Assembly: GCF_051401765.1 (NCBI RefSeq)
Contig: NW_027480468.1
Span: 124,001-188,000 of the forward strand
DNA: 64,000 bases
Source: Calliopsis andreniformis
Lineage: Eukaryota > Arthropoda > Insecta > Hymenoptera > Andrenidae
Direction of reading: 5' to 3'
Made by a program: the position numbers and the translations under genes. The notes under the pieces were generated by a model that was given only the letters and a program-made list of their open reading frames with translations, had not been told where the DNA came from and ran no database searches. Shown in pieces: positions 23,107 through 35,000 of the stretch (within the stretch, counting starts at the first letter, position 1; the number at the start of each line of letters is the position of its first letter).

Positions 23107-26100
23107 TTATTCATTACAAGTTTCTTCAGTGTCACTATACAAATCATCGCTATTTTCACTCACCCATGGTTTAATATAGTCTACTGCTGTAGATGTCTGA
23201 CGTGGCCCTTCATGTTCACCAACTTTTGTTACAATATAACGATCGTTCCGTAACACTTTTGCTAGCTCGTAAGGCCCGAAGTATTTCGCTGCGAATTTCA
23301 GACCTGGACCCTGTTGAGTTCGCTTAATTGCAACTAGATCGCCCTCTCGATATTTTCTACCTTCTATTCTTTTTTTATTAAAAGATTTCCTATTCTCCTG
23401 CTGAATTTTTAATATATTCTGTCGCGCCTCTTCCCGCAATTCGTCTCGATTTTCTTGAAATACATTTTCCCATTCGCACTCAAGCAACTCTACTATCTGA
23501 GGATCGTCCCGATATCTAGGGTCTATTCCATATAATATCTGAAATGGTGTCGTTTTTATACTTCGGCTCGGAGTAGTATTAAAACACCTTTGACACATGT
23601 CCAAGAATTTATACCACTCGTCAGTTTTCGGCGCTGACAGTTTGGTTAATAACGGTATTAGCGTACGATTGACCCGTTTTACCTGACTGTTTGCCCGCAG
23701 CATACCTGTAGTAGTAAACACGTGTTCTATACGTTCGTATTTACAAAAATCCTGAAACGCAGTTCATGTGAACGCGGCAACTCTATCTGAAATAATCCTT
23801 CGAGGATTTCCAAAAAGAATCGCCCGTTTTCTTAAATGGTCTATTACTTCTGTCGAATTACAACTTTTTGTGGCGTAAAGCCACACAAATTTTGAAAACG
23901 CATCGATAACAACGAAGATATAATGGTATCTTTTCTTTGTCGATGGGAGCAGCCCTAAGTGATCCACATGGAAAGTATCTAACGGCACATGGCCTTTACT
24001 TATCGCAAATAAAAACTCCTCCTGTCTACCTTCCTTTCTTTCTGCAAGTATACAATCAACGCAACTTCGCAGCACTTTGTCTATTTTCTCCCTCATATTC
24101 CGAAACCAATAATTCCTTTTTAATAAGGCTTCGGTTTTTCCGGATGCGAAATGACCGTTTTCGTGAGCGCGTCTAATTATTTGGGTCTGCATTGACCTTG
24201 GCACTAAAACACGTATATCCCCATCAATTTCTTTGAATAAGATGCCACCCCTAATTTTAAAACCCTCAGCTTGTCCTGGCTCTACCAGCTCGAATATTTT
24301 CTGGATACTTGGGTCCTCCTGCTGTGATTTTCTTAACCTACCGCTCATGCTACTTTCGCTCTCACCTACTAGCAAGCACGATGGAAGAGGGTTCCGACTC
24401 AAGGCGTCCACGTGCATAAGGTTTTTACCCGGACGGTGTTCAATAGTGTACTGGAATTCCTCCACTAACAATGCCCACCGCGCGACACGTACTGACAAGT
24501 CCTTTTTCCGCATTGTTAAAGCGAACGCTCGGCAATCTGTAATTATTTTGAAAGGTATCCCCAACAAATAGACGCGAAATTTCTTCAGGGATTTTATAAT
24601 CGCCAGAACTTCTAATTCGTAACTCGCATAACGCTCTTCCGCTGGCGTTGTTTTACCGCCTGCAAAATGTATTGGGTATAATTTACCATCACAATCGTCT
24701 TTTTGCATTAAAATTGCCCCATATCCGAACTTAGATGCATCAGTATGCAATTCAGTATCTGCGCCAATTTTATATAGTTTTAATACCGGTTTATCATCCT
24801 TAAATATTATTGTCATTTCTATCTCTGTCTCGCGTGTTGCAACAGGTTTATAATTATTAATCATTTCGGTTAAACTTCGCCTACGTTCAGTGTCTGCTAC
24901 GTATGAAATATCCATCCCATTAACCTCGCACTCTAAACTAATCTCAGAAATGCATGGGATATTACTCTTTTCTGCTTTGCGAATCATGACCTGCCCTTGT
25001 CTAACAGTCAGTTCTACCGTGTCTAAAAAATCTGTCCCCATCAAGAGTCCGTGAGTCATCAACCGATCCGGTATCACACAAATTATTATCGGATACGTAC
25101 TCTCGTCTATTCGCACGTCTGTTTTAAATTCGCCAACCGCTTTATTCATATCTGAGCCTATACCGCGAAAATAAACACTGCTATCTCTCAACGCAGGTAC
25201 CTTCGGTCTAAGCTTATGGTATTGATCGCATCGTATTAAACGTAAATCGCTGCCAGTGTCGATCAAGGCGCTTACCTCACGCTTGCAAATATATACTTTT
25301 TTATAATACTTATCACGTGATGTCTGTTGAACGGCAAAGTTTATTCCAGTAGTTGGTGTTTTCTTTGTCGGACAATTTACCGCAATATGTCCAAATTCTC
25401 CGCATTCAAAACATTTGGACCCTCTGCTCCTCATCGGACAATTATAGAAAAAATGATCGCGACCGCCGCAACTGTAGCATCTTCCTGGTGTTGCAACCCG
25501 TGCCTCTTGTCACTGATGTTCTTCATTGCGCCGCTGTATCCCGTCGTCCCGTCGCTGTACCTCGTTGACTCGCCGTTGAATCCCGTCGTCGCACTGTTGA
25601 ATCCCATCATCTCGCCGTCGGGGCAGGTTATCCAGTCGTTGGACCTGGTCCCATCGGCGGGGTCCAGATGCTGCTCGCCACATCGCCGCACCTCCGCGCT
25701 GTACTACATTGTCGGACCGTTGCACCCCAGCACCTCTTCGCCAATTCTGGTCTTGTACATCCACGCTATATCTTGTGCCCTTATATGTAGTAGACGGCAA
25801 AATCACTCCCTTGAACGCCTCTAAAAGTGATGCCTGCGATTTGAACTTCTGCATTTTCGCATGATTTCTCAGCGAATGGTCCGGTATCCCGTCAATTGAA
25901 TATTCTATAAACTCTTCCTCGTCAATACGAATACGGTTTGCCAAAATCATTTTTCGGTGAAAATACTCGGCAAATGTCTCCTCCTTTTTCCAAATTCGAC
26001 TCTCAAATTCCCTGCGCGCCGCTATTCGGTTTTGCCTATCACCGAAAATGTCCTTCAACCCCTTCACCAGGTCGTCAATACACATTTCGACGTGTTCTGG

Positions 26101-26703
26101 CTTCGAATGAAACCATTCGAGAGCCTGATTCTTCAATCGTGATACCGCTAATAATTTTGCTGCGTTGTCGTCTAACTTATATGTTGCTCGTAGGAGTGCC
26201 AATTGCCTTTCCTATGCATAGAAAGTTTCACCGTTTCCGTCAAAATAATTCAGCATCGTTTTCATTGATTCGTTCACTATGACCGGTGCATGATGATCTG
26301 AATACATTGCTGAGTTTTGTGATATAGATGATTCCCTGACGCTCAGTCCCTGCATTTTGCGCATCATCTCGACTTCGCGTTTCAATAATTGTATCTCACG
26401 TTCCTCAAGTTCTTTTTCCTTCCTGAGAATATCCATGTCCCTGATATTACTCGCTACGTCAGCTGATGGACTTGATGTCTCCGATGGATTCCCTCTAGGC
26501 GTTTCGTTCAACCCCGAATCATCGTCCGCGCCCACTACAACTGTACCGCTCGTTTGTTCATCCATCCACGAACCCGTCGGATCGTCTAAAATAAGTCTGC
26601 TAATCAATTCCTGCTTTAAACCAATCGTGTTCAAACCTCTCGCTTTTAAAATGTCTTTTAATTGTGTCACCGTGAATTCATTCGGATTCTTAGCGGTATT
26701 CAT
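23107..26703 (-). pseudogene. Gypsy gag-pol, RT-deleted and with three in-frame stops
   Basis: One continuous frame runs from ATG 26,703 to the stop at 23,107. It begins with a SAP-like domain (FTVTQLKDILK...LKQELISRL), then a gag core with a short Arg/Asp/Gln-rich repeat near 25,520-25,650, two CCHC knuckles (CYSCGGRDHFFYNC, CFECGEFGHIAVNC) and protease ALIDTGSD. RNase H (ELHTDASKFGYGAI) follows the protease linker almost directly at about 24,770; the roughly 1 kb RT polymerase region with its YxDD motif is absent although the frame stays open. Integrase has its zinc region (HENGH...CVDC) and Asp residues, but the catalytic Glu of the usual GQVER motif is Lys (SQVKR). In-frame stops lie at 26,212 (TAG), 25,510 (TGA) and 23,764 (TGA). 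A GPY-type C-terminal domain (YFGPYELAKVL) is present. Confidence 0.92.
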
Positions 26704-26875
26704 CGCGTTACACACTAAAGACACTCAATATCACAGTCTTCACAATTTTCACGGGTTTACACTTCTTGAGCCTTTACGTCACAAAGCTTTTAAATAGTCC
26801 ACGCGATCGTTCAATTCTTATAGTCTTCACAGTCCACTCTTAAACTTTACACGACTCGATTTCACTGCTCACTCA

Positions 26876-26893
26876 ATCCCGGACGAGCCCCCA
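26876..26893 (-). promoter_or_regulatory. Gypsy primer binding site, tRNA-Pro type
   Basis: On the minus strand, TGGGGGCTCGTCCGGGAT lies 7 bp after the 5' LTR. It is the 18-nt sequence used as the tRNA-Pro primer site in murine leukaemia virus, complementary to the conserved tRNA-Pro 3' end. Confidence 0.9.
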
Positions 26894-26900
26894 AAAAGAT

Positions 26901-27314
26901 TGTGGGATTGGAAGATTTTTGCTAAATCAAGCTCGTGTATATGATAATGTAAGTATATATATATTTGTATAATCACTGGAAATATAATATTACTAAATGA
27001 CTTAGGCTAAATATTTTAATAATCCACACAATATTCTACGCCTTAACTTCTGATCTGTGCCCTATGCCTTTCCAATCCACTCTGCCGAATTTTCCTTCAT
27101 CCCGCACCGTCGACACCACTCATTTCTTTCATGCTCTGTCTCACTCACGACCCAAACCTAAACAATAAATCTAAAGCTATCTCCAAGGGTTTGGGACACG
27201 GTTCTGCTGACCATCGCCACTCGCCTGCAAAACACCAACGTCCCAAATGGCCCAGTCATAAACAACTTAAGTCTAAATGTTTTTAAACATAACATAATCT
27301 TATCGAACCCCACA
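26901..27314 (-). repeat. Gypsy 5' LTR (414 bp)
   Basis: Complete LTR, TGTGGGGTTCGATAAG...ATCCCACA on the minus strand. It lies between the primer site and the ATAC target duplication. It carries a (TA)n stretch where the 3' LTR has the transposon insertion. Confidence 0.92.
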
Positions 27315-27318
27315 ATAC

Positions 27319-27419
27319 TTCACATATTTAATTTTCTTAGTTTCATTATCTTCGGTTGATTCGTTGATTGGAGTATGAGTCACAGATTCATTATTTTCTT
27401 CATAATATTGAGAACACAT
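27319..27419 (-). CDS. Uncharacterised two-exon gene, exon 1
   Basis: ATG at 27,419 opens a 33-codon acidic, Asn/Glu/Thr-rich leader (starting MCSQYYEENNES) that ends in phase 2 at a GTAT donor. Removing the gypsy element and one ATAC target copy leaves an 82-bp intron, GTATGT...TTCTTCTAG, and the frame then continues into exon 2 at 21,447. With the gypsy in place the donor now reads GTATTG, because only the 4-bp target copy remains, so the donor may be weakened and the intron is now about 5.9 kb. Whether the gene is still spliced correctly cannot be told from sequence. The start is the first ATG in frame; upstream sequence is AT-rich. Confidence 0.55.
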
Positions 27420-27728
27420 TTTGATATAATTCTATTTATAAAAACTGTATTCTGGTATACAATTAATAGTAATTAATACAATTTTTCTGTACGAAATATT
27501 TCAAACACAATTAACTCACACGTATGACCCGAAGTTTATAGATTGAACTTTATATTTTAGCACAGCATTTAATGAATAACTCAGGCAAGTTCCCGTAAGA
27601 AATGTTTTCAGTTGGCTTCCAACCATTGCAAATATGCTTTACTCCTTCCACTTATATTTGTTGTTATGATCAATTGGGAGGGGGAGACTTCCTACTCTCT
27701 TTCGTATCACATATCGAGCGCGAACGAT

Positions 27729-27749
27729 CCCCCCCCCCCCCCCCCCCCC
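27729..27749 (+). repeat. C21 homopolymer
   Basis: An uninterrupted run of 21 C residues in otherwise AT-rich DNA, between two divergent gene starts. Its exact length may be a sequencing artefact. Confidence 0.9.
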
Positions 27750-28302
27750 GCCACATCCATTGAATTCAGTTTCCCCTCCCCTTACTTTACCATCACAACT
27801 ATTCGTCAACATGTTCTACATCAATTAGAATTATACATTTTGCCAAATTGTATAATAGATGTCTAATATTTCGTCGTAATTGATTAGCAATACATCTATA
27901 TATCACTTGCAATCTCACAATGTAATATGAAATATTTATGTTTAGTATTTATGTTCTTATAAATTGTATAAATGAATGCTTGATTCAATAACAGCTGACT
28001 AGTCATAAATCTGCATTGTATTTATAACCATTGCATAATACATGAAAAAAAGATGTAAGCATTGTATTTATACTGATACAATAAGTGTTAAAATAATTTC
28101 CAAAAAGAATACATTTTTTTTTGCTTGACTAATTATTAAAATGCATTTGTAACATATTATATGATTTATTTAGTTTCTCGAATTGCGTGTGACTTCTCGT
28201 CAGCATAATGTCAGCATAATCTAAAATTATCAAAAATTTTATACGAGCAAACAGATGCAACGTGATTGCGACATATGACACCAGTTTAAACTGTGATCAG
28301 AA

Positions 28303-28312
28303 TATATAAAAG
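28303..28312 (+). promoter_or_regulatory. TATA-like box upstream of polB
   Basis: TATATAAAAG lies about 55 bp upstream of the polB ATG. Position and sequence fit a core promoter; there is no direct evidence of use. Confidence 0.45.
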
Positions 28313-29486
28313 TAAAATAAAAGATTTGTATGAAATGTGCTGTTACATCCAAGAGTTAACAAGTCATGGACATGGATGAATTTGTTCTTACTGAACACGA
28401 ATTGCGGGAACAAGCCGTTCGTTTGAATTGTCTAGATGAATACATTGCATGGGAAGAAGGTTGCAACGAATATCTTGAGTCATTGGAACAATATTGTCGA
28501 GTAAAGAAACGCCCTCGATTATCAATTGGTACTCAACAATCTCTGGTTGCTCGAATTGCACAATTTGAAAGTCTTAAACTAGTGACGCGTACTCGTTTCG
28601 TGCACGAAGGTGCAGGACATTCAAACAATGGTCTCTTGTGGCGTGAATTAGAAACTGCATTCGAAAATCATGTATTGGCAGGTGTTGTGATAAACTCAGA
28701 TTATATCGATCCACGTAATTTCCTTCACGGTGCGAGAAGTATAGTGCTTTTACATGTCAGACATGCATTGGTGAAGCACACTGCACTTAAAGTGAATACG
28801 ATATTTAATGGGGAATTTATAGCAGGTGATATATGTGAAACGAAAAGCTTAAATACCAAAGACTGTTAGTTATTTCGCGGATCGGATCTTGAAGAGTGGT
28901 ATGAACGATGTATTGGTGAATGTACAATAACATTGTTGGAAGAATTTCAGGAATGTGATAGTGGGTGGACATTGTCGCAAATACTGAATTTAATAATCAA
29001 TTCAAACAAGTATAATCCGAAGCATGTTGAATGTCATTTCAAGCTACCGCGAGAAATACTACTTAAAAAAGCAGTAATTTCTGTAAAATCCTATGACCAC
29101 GCATGTTTCGCATGGGCTGTGGCAGCCGCTTTATATTCAGCTAAACAGCATACATCTCAACAAAGTTCCTATCCATATTATAGAACAGTGCTTAATTTTG
29201 AGAATATCGGATATCCAATATCCATGAATGATATTAAAAAGTTTGAAACGATGAACAATATCTCCGTTAATCTATTCAGCATCGAAGAAAACATCAAGAA
29301 AACAAAGAAGGATCTGAAGTAAGTCATCGTTCCATTGCGTCTCACTGATCAGAACAGGGATGGACATGTGAATTTGTTGTACATAGAGAATGATGGCATA
29401 GGACACTTTGCATGGATAAAAAATTTGTCTCGACTTGTTGGCACACAATTAAGCAAACATAAAGAAAAGAAGTTCATCTGTGATCG

Positions 29487-29563
29487 GTATGTATAAAACG
29501 TGTAAAAACATTAAGATTTTAATTTTATGAAGAATAAACGATTATATATGAATACTTTTACAG
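29487..29563 (+). other. Spliceosomal intron in polB (77 bp)
   Basis: GTATGT...TTTTACAG interrupts the frame between the codons for FICD(R) and SLHFF. Removal joins the two exons in frame (phase 2). The intron contains in-frame stops and is AT-rich like other short insect introns. Confidence 0.8.
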
Positions 29564-31383
29564 AAGCTTACACTTCTTCAATTCCTGTGAGAGGTTAGAT
29601 ACTCATCAGAATGATTGTCAGAATATGAATAAATGCACTGTTCTGCCAGCCAGCGAGGACGATAAATGGCTCAAAGTTAACAATTATTGCAGAAAGGATC
29701 GGGTTCCGTTTGTGGTTTATGAAGACCTCGAGTGTGTTTTAGAAAAAATTAAGGATAGTGTCGCAGATGAATGTATATCGCATGCATATCAACATCCTAG
29801 GGTATTCAGTATTGGATATTGTATGCATTGTTCTTATGATACATCATTATCATCATATCAATATCGTCGCGATATAGACTGCGTTTCATGGTTTATCCAG
29901 GAATTAAAGAATTTAGCACAGACTGTTAAATCTATATTATCTAATAATATCTCTATGGTGCACCTAACGAAAGAGCAGTGGGATGAATTTCACAATGTTA
30001 TACATTACCATATTTGTGAGAAACCATTCGATATCAACGAAACACGTGTGCGATATCATTGTCATTTAACAGGGCGCTATAGAGGTCCTACACATGTTGA
30101 CTGTAATATAAATTATAAAAACTCATTCCACGTCCCGATAGCCTTTCACAATTTATCTGGATATGATTCACATTTTATTATCATGGAATTAGCTAACGCA
30201 TTTGAAGGTTACATTGATTTACTACCTATAACCAAAGAAAAGTATATTTCTGTTACAAAACATTTAAAAGATGTAACAGAAGAAGAATTATGTTGTCGAA
30301 ATTATATAAGATTACGATTTATCGATTCGTATAAATTTTTAAATACTAGTCTTTGTAAATTAGCGTCTTTTCTCAGTAAAGATAAGCAAACAATTTTATA
30401 ATCTAATCTTCAAATGTTGTCCACAGAAAAATTTGATTTATTGACGTGAAAGGGTGTCTTTCCGTACGAATACATTGATTGCTTTGGGAAATTAGAAGAT
30501 TCTTGTTTACCATCGCTGGAATCTTTTTACAGTTCGTTGACTGATGAAATAGTATCCGAAAGCGATTACGCACACGCTGAGAACATATGGCATTCTTTCG
30601 AGATTAAAACTTTAGGTGAATACAGCGATTTGTATTTAAAAACAGATATTTTATTATTAGCAGATATTTTCGAAAATTTCCGTGAAAGTTGTATCAAGAG
30701 TTATGGTCTAGATCAGGCTCACTATTACACATTACCTGGTTTTATATGGGATGCTATGTTAAGGGGGCAGACTCCTTCGGGGCCTACTCCGATTCGATCG
30801 AAGCGCTGCTGCGAAGAAACGGGCATTAGTGAAAACATATAATTTATACATTCGACATTTGATAATGTGGCATCTAGCGTTATCCTGTTGAATTACAAAT
30901 GAGAAGTGCGAAGGTATAAATGCCAAATCGCATCGTAGGAAAGTTCTGTCACGCTGTTGCCACATCAATTACAATTTTATGCATCAGTAAATCTCTACTG
31001 AATATGCCTTGAGCCGATATTTTGCTTCATACGGAATATAGAAAAGGACGGTGCGAGCGAGAAAGAAAGAGTATCACGAATGAAACAATACACATGTGCC
31101 CAAAATTATGAAAGTGGTCTGAGAAACAACATTTTCGTATGAGATTCACACAAAATTTCACATTTATAATAAATGTTTATTAATCAAGACTAATTATAAT
31201 GTCACGTAATATAGAAATATTTTCTAATTAATTCAAATGTAATCCTTTCAATATCCTAAAATAAGAAATATACAATTTAGACCACTTTCATAATTATGGG
31301 CACATATATATACTAATATGTGAAATCCTAAAACTTATATATATAGAATTGTAGGATGTTAGACACGTTTAGTTTTAAGCTTA

Positions 31384-31724
31384 TTGTTAGGTATGATAAT
31401 TTACGACTGGGTCGCGTCGCACGTTAAAGGACTGCAGGCCTGGCGAAGCGAACGGCGCAAGGCATTTTTCCTCGACCAGATGGGGAAATGTCGTTAGGTT
31501 TGGAAAACCCATTCAAGAGGCCAAAAAGAACGCAAAGCGTGGGGCAGTTGACCGAACACCTCGGAAGGAGGAACAACCACGTTGTATTGGGCGAAAGGCC
31601 ATTTTTGTCGCGTTGTTGGTAGATTATCATTAGGTTATAAGTACGATTGCTGGTGTGTTACATTTCAAATATATTTAATTAACTCTAATTTTGATCGCAC
31701 TGACATTTGTTTCCTATCATACCA
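31384..31724 (+). repeat. Possible solo LTR inside the TTAA element
   Basis: The segment starts TGTTAGGTATGATA and ends TATCATACCA, so a 9-bp inverted GGTATGATA/TATCATACC borders a 340-bp stretch of higher complexity than its surroundings. It includes a TTATAAGT promoter-like motif near 31,636. There is no clear target duplication. It could equally be an unrelated small TIR element. Confidence 0.3.
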
Positions 31725-31940
31725 TCTAAAATAATCCCACAGAATAAATAATTCATTAAATTCATGCTATTCATTCGTTCATTCATTCATACTATTTAAG
31801 AAATAAACAAACGAAATTATTTTAATTTTTTTTTATTTAAAAATAAAAATGTTATAAGTGGTATAATTGTAATCTGTGAAAAAGTATACAAAAATTAGAA
31901 TTATTTGAAATAAAAATTGAAAACAAAAAGAATTAAAAGC

Positions 31941-32018
31941 TACCACGAGATTCGAACTAGGCACCTACAGATTATGAAGGAATGCCTAATTCACACTCAA
32001 CTAAGATACTTTCTGGTA
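31941..32018 (-). pseudogene. tRNA-Met (CAT)-like sequence
   Basis: On the minus strand the sequence has an A box (TTAGTTGAGTG), an anticodon region TTCATAATCTG as in elongator tRNA-Met, a B box (AGTTCGAATCT) and partly paired ends (TACCA...TGGTA). The T stem does not pair well. It is probably a tRNA pseudogene or the head of a tRNA-derived SINE rather than a working tRNA. Confidence 0.5.
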
Positions 32019-35000
32019 AAATTAGTGGATTAAACTATAACTTCTGAAACAATTCCAATTGTTTGTTTATAGTAAATAATAACTATTGAAGAATAATGAT
32101 TTGTAAATCACCTTTACTTGCTACATTTTCATCGATCAAGAGTCACTCACACTGAACCTCTCGTACTGTTTGCAACGAGTGCAAGACGTTGCGAGTATTC
32201 ATTAGCAATGTTATAATTTATACATTTAGTGAACAATAAACAACATTTATCATAATATAATGACAAAAACATTATAGGGGTATATATTTTTCGTAAAACC
32301 ACTCGTTTCAGGGCCCAATTTCGCACAAAATGCAGTTTAACTAGGAATGTTATTATTTTGTTTATAACGTAAAAATTCAAAATTCTATTTCAGCCGTATT
32401 TTGTGTTTTGGTTCATAGTATTTGCATACAAATTTGCAAAACGATCGATCAGCATGTTGTCAGTGAAAACAACGACAATATACTATCTTTTAATATATTT
32501 TTTAAATAAATTGATATTTTTAAAAACTATTTACATAGGTGGATTCGTCGTTCAAAAATACAGAATCGCCCCATTCATATCATTTTGCTATACGCATTAG
32601 TTTTGGAGATATTAAACGAAATATGTGTCAGATACTCCTAGAATTCGTTTCCTATTTTCTTCAGAAATGTAGGCATCTGGCCAACGTCAAGTCCCAAGAG
32701 TTTTTTTCAACCACTTCATACCATCATAAAAACGGCCTCCCTGCCAAGGACCCAAAACTTTCTCTTTACCCTCTTTTCCCCACTAAGCTTTTCCTTGTCC
32801 TTGCACCCCCTTATTTTGTCAGAAAGAATTAGACCACTGAACTGAACACATCGTTTTTGTAATAAAGAGTATTGAATTATATATCTCGACAATTCGTGTT
32901 TAATTTGCCATCCTCCGGGTATACGACATATGTTTTCCACCCCCAACTTTGGGGGTGGTTTTCACACCCTTTAGATGAATTAGAAGCAATAAAAAAATAC
33001 GTGTCGAATATTTTCGGCTATTCTACAATCCTACAAAGTTTCATCAAAATCGGAGACTTTCACCTCGCGATGTTCCCTTATTATTAAGTATCAAAATCTC
33101 GGCTGGAGTTGGATTCGTTCGAGTTCTCCTGATGGGCAGAATTGTAATATGTACATACATATATGTGGCAACAGCGTAACGAAACTTTCAATACATTTTG
33201 GCAACTAAGCCTTTCTTGCGTCTGATTCGTGTATTCGATGAATACGCTATTCAGCTGTCAAATTCTAGATTACATTTACCGACTGATCTGTATTTTTATC
33301 GATGCTGATGGTAATATGACCAATTTGATTGAGATATACCATTAACGCTTCTAACGGCAAATCGTTGAACTATTTTTGTGTCAAAACGGGTGCACAACGA
33401 AAATTACGCTTTACGCCTTCAAGAAGTGTTAAATTGAGGAAAATCGCATTTCCACGATATTGTGCTAATTCAAGGAAGGGTGCTCTGGTGTGCTATGAGC
33501 TATGAACCATTAAATCGTGAGATATTTGCGAAAATGACACTTCGGCAGCCATCTTGCTAGTTTACAACAGCGTCTGTTTCATGCTTACAGTTTGTAATTT
33601 TACAGTTTTCTCAACGTATAGTGTTTATTGGAGTTTAAACGGACCAGAGCACCCTGTAGTGAAGTCTACTCGTGGGTTCTGTACCCGCGAAAAATTCATT
33701 TATGCAAGTATCGAGACGTAAAGCGTAATTTGCGGAACCGTTTGTCTCTCTCGCTCATCGCGTATACGTGTATGACTTTCTTTGCTTGTGTGAGCGCACG
33801 CACACAGCTCAAAACACAAGGAGTCTGCCCCCTTAAAGCATACTAAAGTTAATTTTGAATTGCTCACTGACATCGAAATGGTTTTGTTTACCGAGCGGTG
33901 TATACGTGGTGGTTTGAGTCAATGTTCTGGGAGATATGCGCAAGCCAATAATAAGTATATGTTATCCTATGATACATCGAAATCGTCATCGTACCTCATG
34001 TACTTTGATATAAACAATTTATATGGATGGGCAATGTGTCAACCATTACCATATGCAGGATTTCAATGGATCGATAGTGTTGAAAATTTTGATGTATCCT
34101 CAATTGCAATTGATTCATCGATAGGTTATATTCTTGAAGTTGATATAGAATATCCACAACATCTACATGATGATCATGCTGATCTACCGTTTTGTCCAAC
34201 ACGTGCCAAATCCCCTGGTAAGAAACAGGATAAGTTATTAGCTACATTATACGATAAGGAGCGTTACGGTATACATTATTGCAACTTACAACAGTGTATT
34301 CATCATGGTCTTCACATTACAAAGATACAACGCATTCTCGAATTTAATCAATCACCATGGCTTCGCGATTATATAGAACTCAATACTCAATTTCGAACAC
34401 ATGCATCAAATGATTTTGAAAAAAATTTGTATAAATTAAAGAACAATGCAGTATTTGGTAAAACAATGAAAAATGTTCGAAATCATGTTGATGTAAAACA
34501 TCTGACAAAATGGGATGGAAGATTTGGTGTACAGGCAATAATCTCAAAACCTAACTTTCAAAGCAGAAGTATTCTTTCAGAAAATTTAATTGCAATTGAG
34601 TTGCGTAAACTTATGGTTAAATTCAACAAATCAATTTACGTTGGTATGGCCATTCTAAACATATTCCACTACGATTATATGTGTCCATTACACCAACGAA
34701 GATGTAAAATTATGTATACTGACACAGACAGTTTAATTTATTATATTCAATGTGAAGATGTTTATGAGATGATGAAATGCGATATCCATAGATTCGACAC
34801 CAGCGATTATCCAAAAGACAATGTATATGGTATACCGCTTGTCAATAAGAAAGGGCTGGTTCGATGAATTATGAAAACAGTGATTCAATAATGACTGAAT
34901 TCATTGGACTCAGAGCAAATGCGTATGCTTTGAAAGTGTTTGGTAAAAAAGATGTCAAAACGTTGAAAAGTGTCAAAAACAATGTTGTTGCCAAAATGAT

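Larger units (their letters stand above)
21530..27314 (-). mobile_element. Ty3/gypsy-type LTR retrotransposon lacking the RT domain
   Basis: A 5.8 kb element with TGTGGG...CCCACA LTRs, flanked by a perfect 4-bp target duplication ATAC (21,526-21,529 and 27,315-27,318). It has a tRNA-Pro primer site, a gag with SAP domain and two zinc knuckles, a DTGS protease, RNase H and integrase, but no reverse transcriptase polymerase domain. It inserted 4 bp inside the intron of the minus-strand gene, in the same orientation as the gene. A 1.1 kb TA-target transposon later entered its 3' LTR. Confidence 0.93.
27420..28365. promoter_or_regulatory. Divergent intergenic region
   Basis: This AT-rich region separates the start of the minus-strand gene (27,419) from polB (28,366, plus strand) and probably holds both promoters. 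It includes a C21 tract at 27,729-27,749 and a TATA-like motif near polB. A short frame at 27,612-27,866 crosses the C tract and has no support as a gene. Confidence 0.45.
30763..33832. mobile_element. TTAA-target TIR element (piggyBac-like), 3,070 bp
   Basis: Perfect 15-bp terminal repeats GGGGGCAGACTCCTT...AAGGAGTCTGCCCCC, flanked by TTAA at 30,759-30,762 and 33,833-33,836. TTAA duplication is the hallmark of the piggyBac superfamily. It contains no recognisable transposase, so it is non-autonomous or badly decayed. It lies inside the polymerase coding region, and polB resumes in the same frame after it. Inside are an LTR-like segment and a tRNA-Met-like sequence (separate entries); the rest (30,780-31,380, 32,020-33,830) shows no gene. 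Confidence 0.88.

Noticed and set aside
27612..27866. 84-codon frame with a run of Pro
   Set aside because: The Pro run is the C21 tract; the rest has no recognisable feature.
29319..29324. GTAAGT as a second intron donor in polB
   Set aside because: The downstream sequence continues the polymerase protein in the same frame, so the TAA inside GTAAGT is better read as a nonsense codon.
31941..32018. Functional tRNA-Met gene
   Set aside because: Acceptor and T stems pair poorly and it lies inside a transposon; annotated only as a tRNA-like pseudogene.
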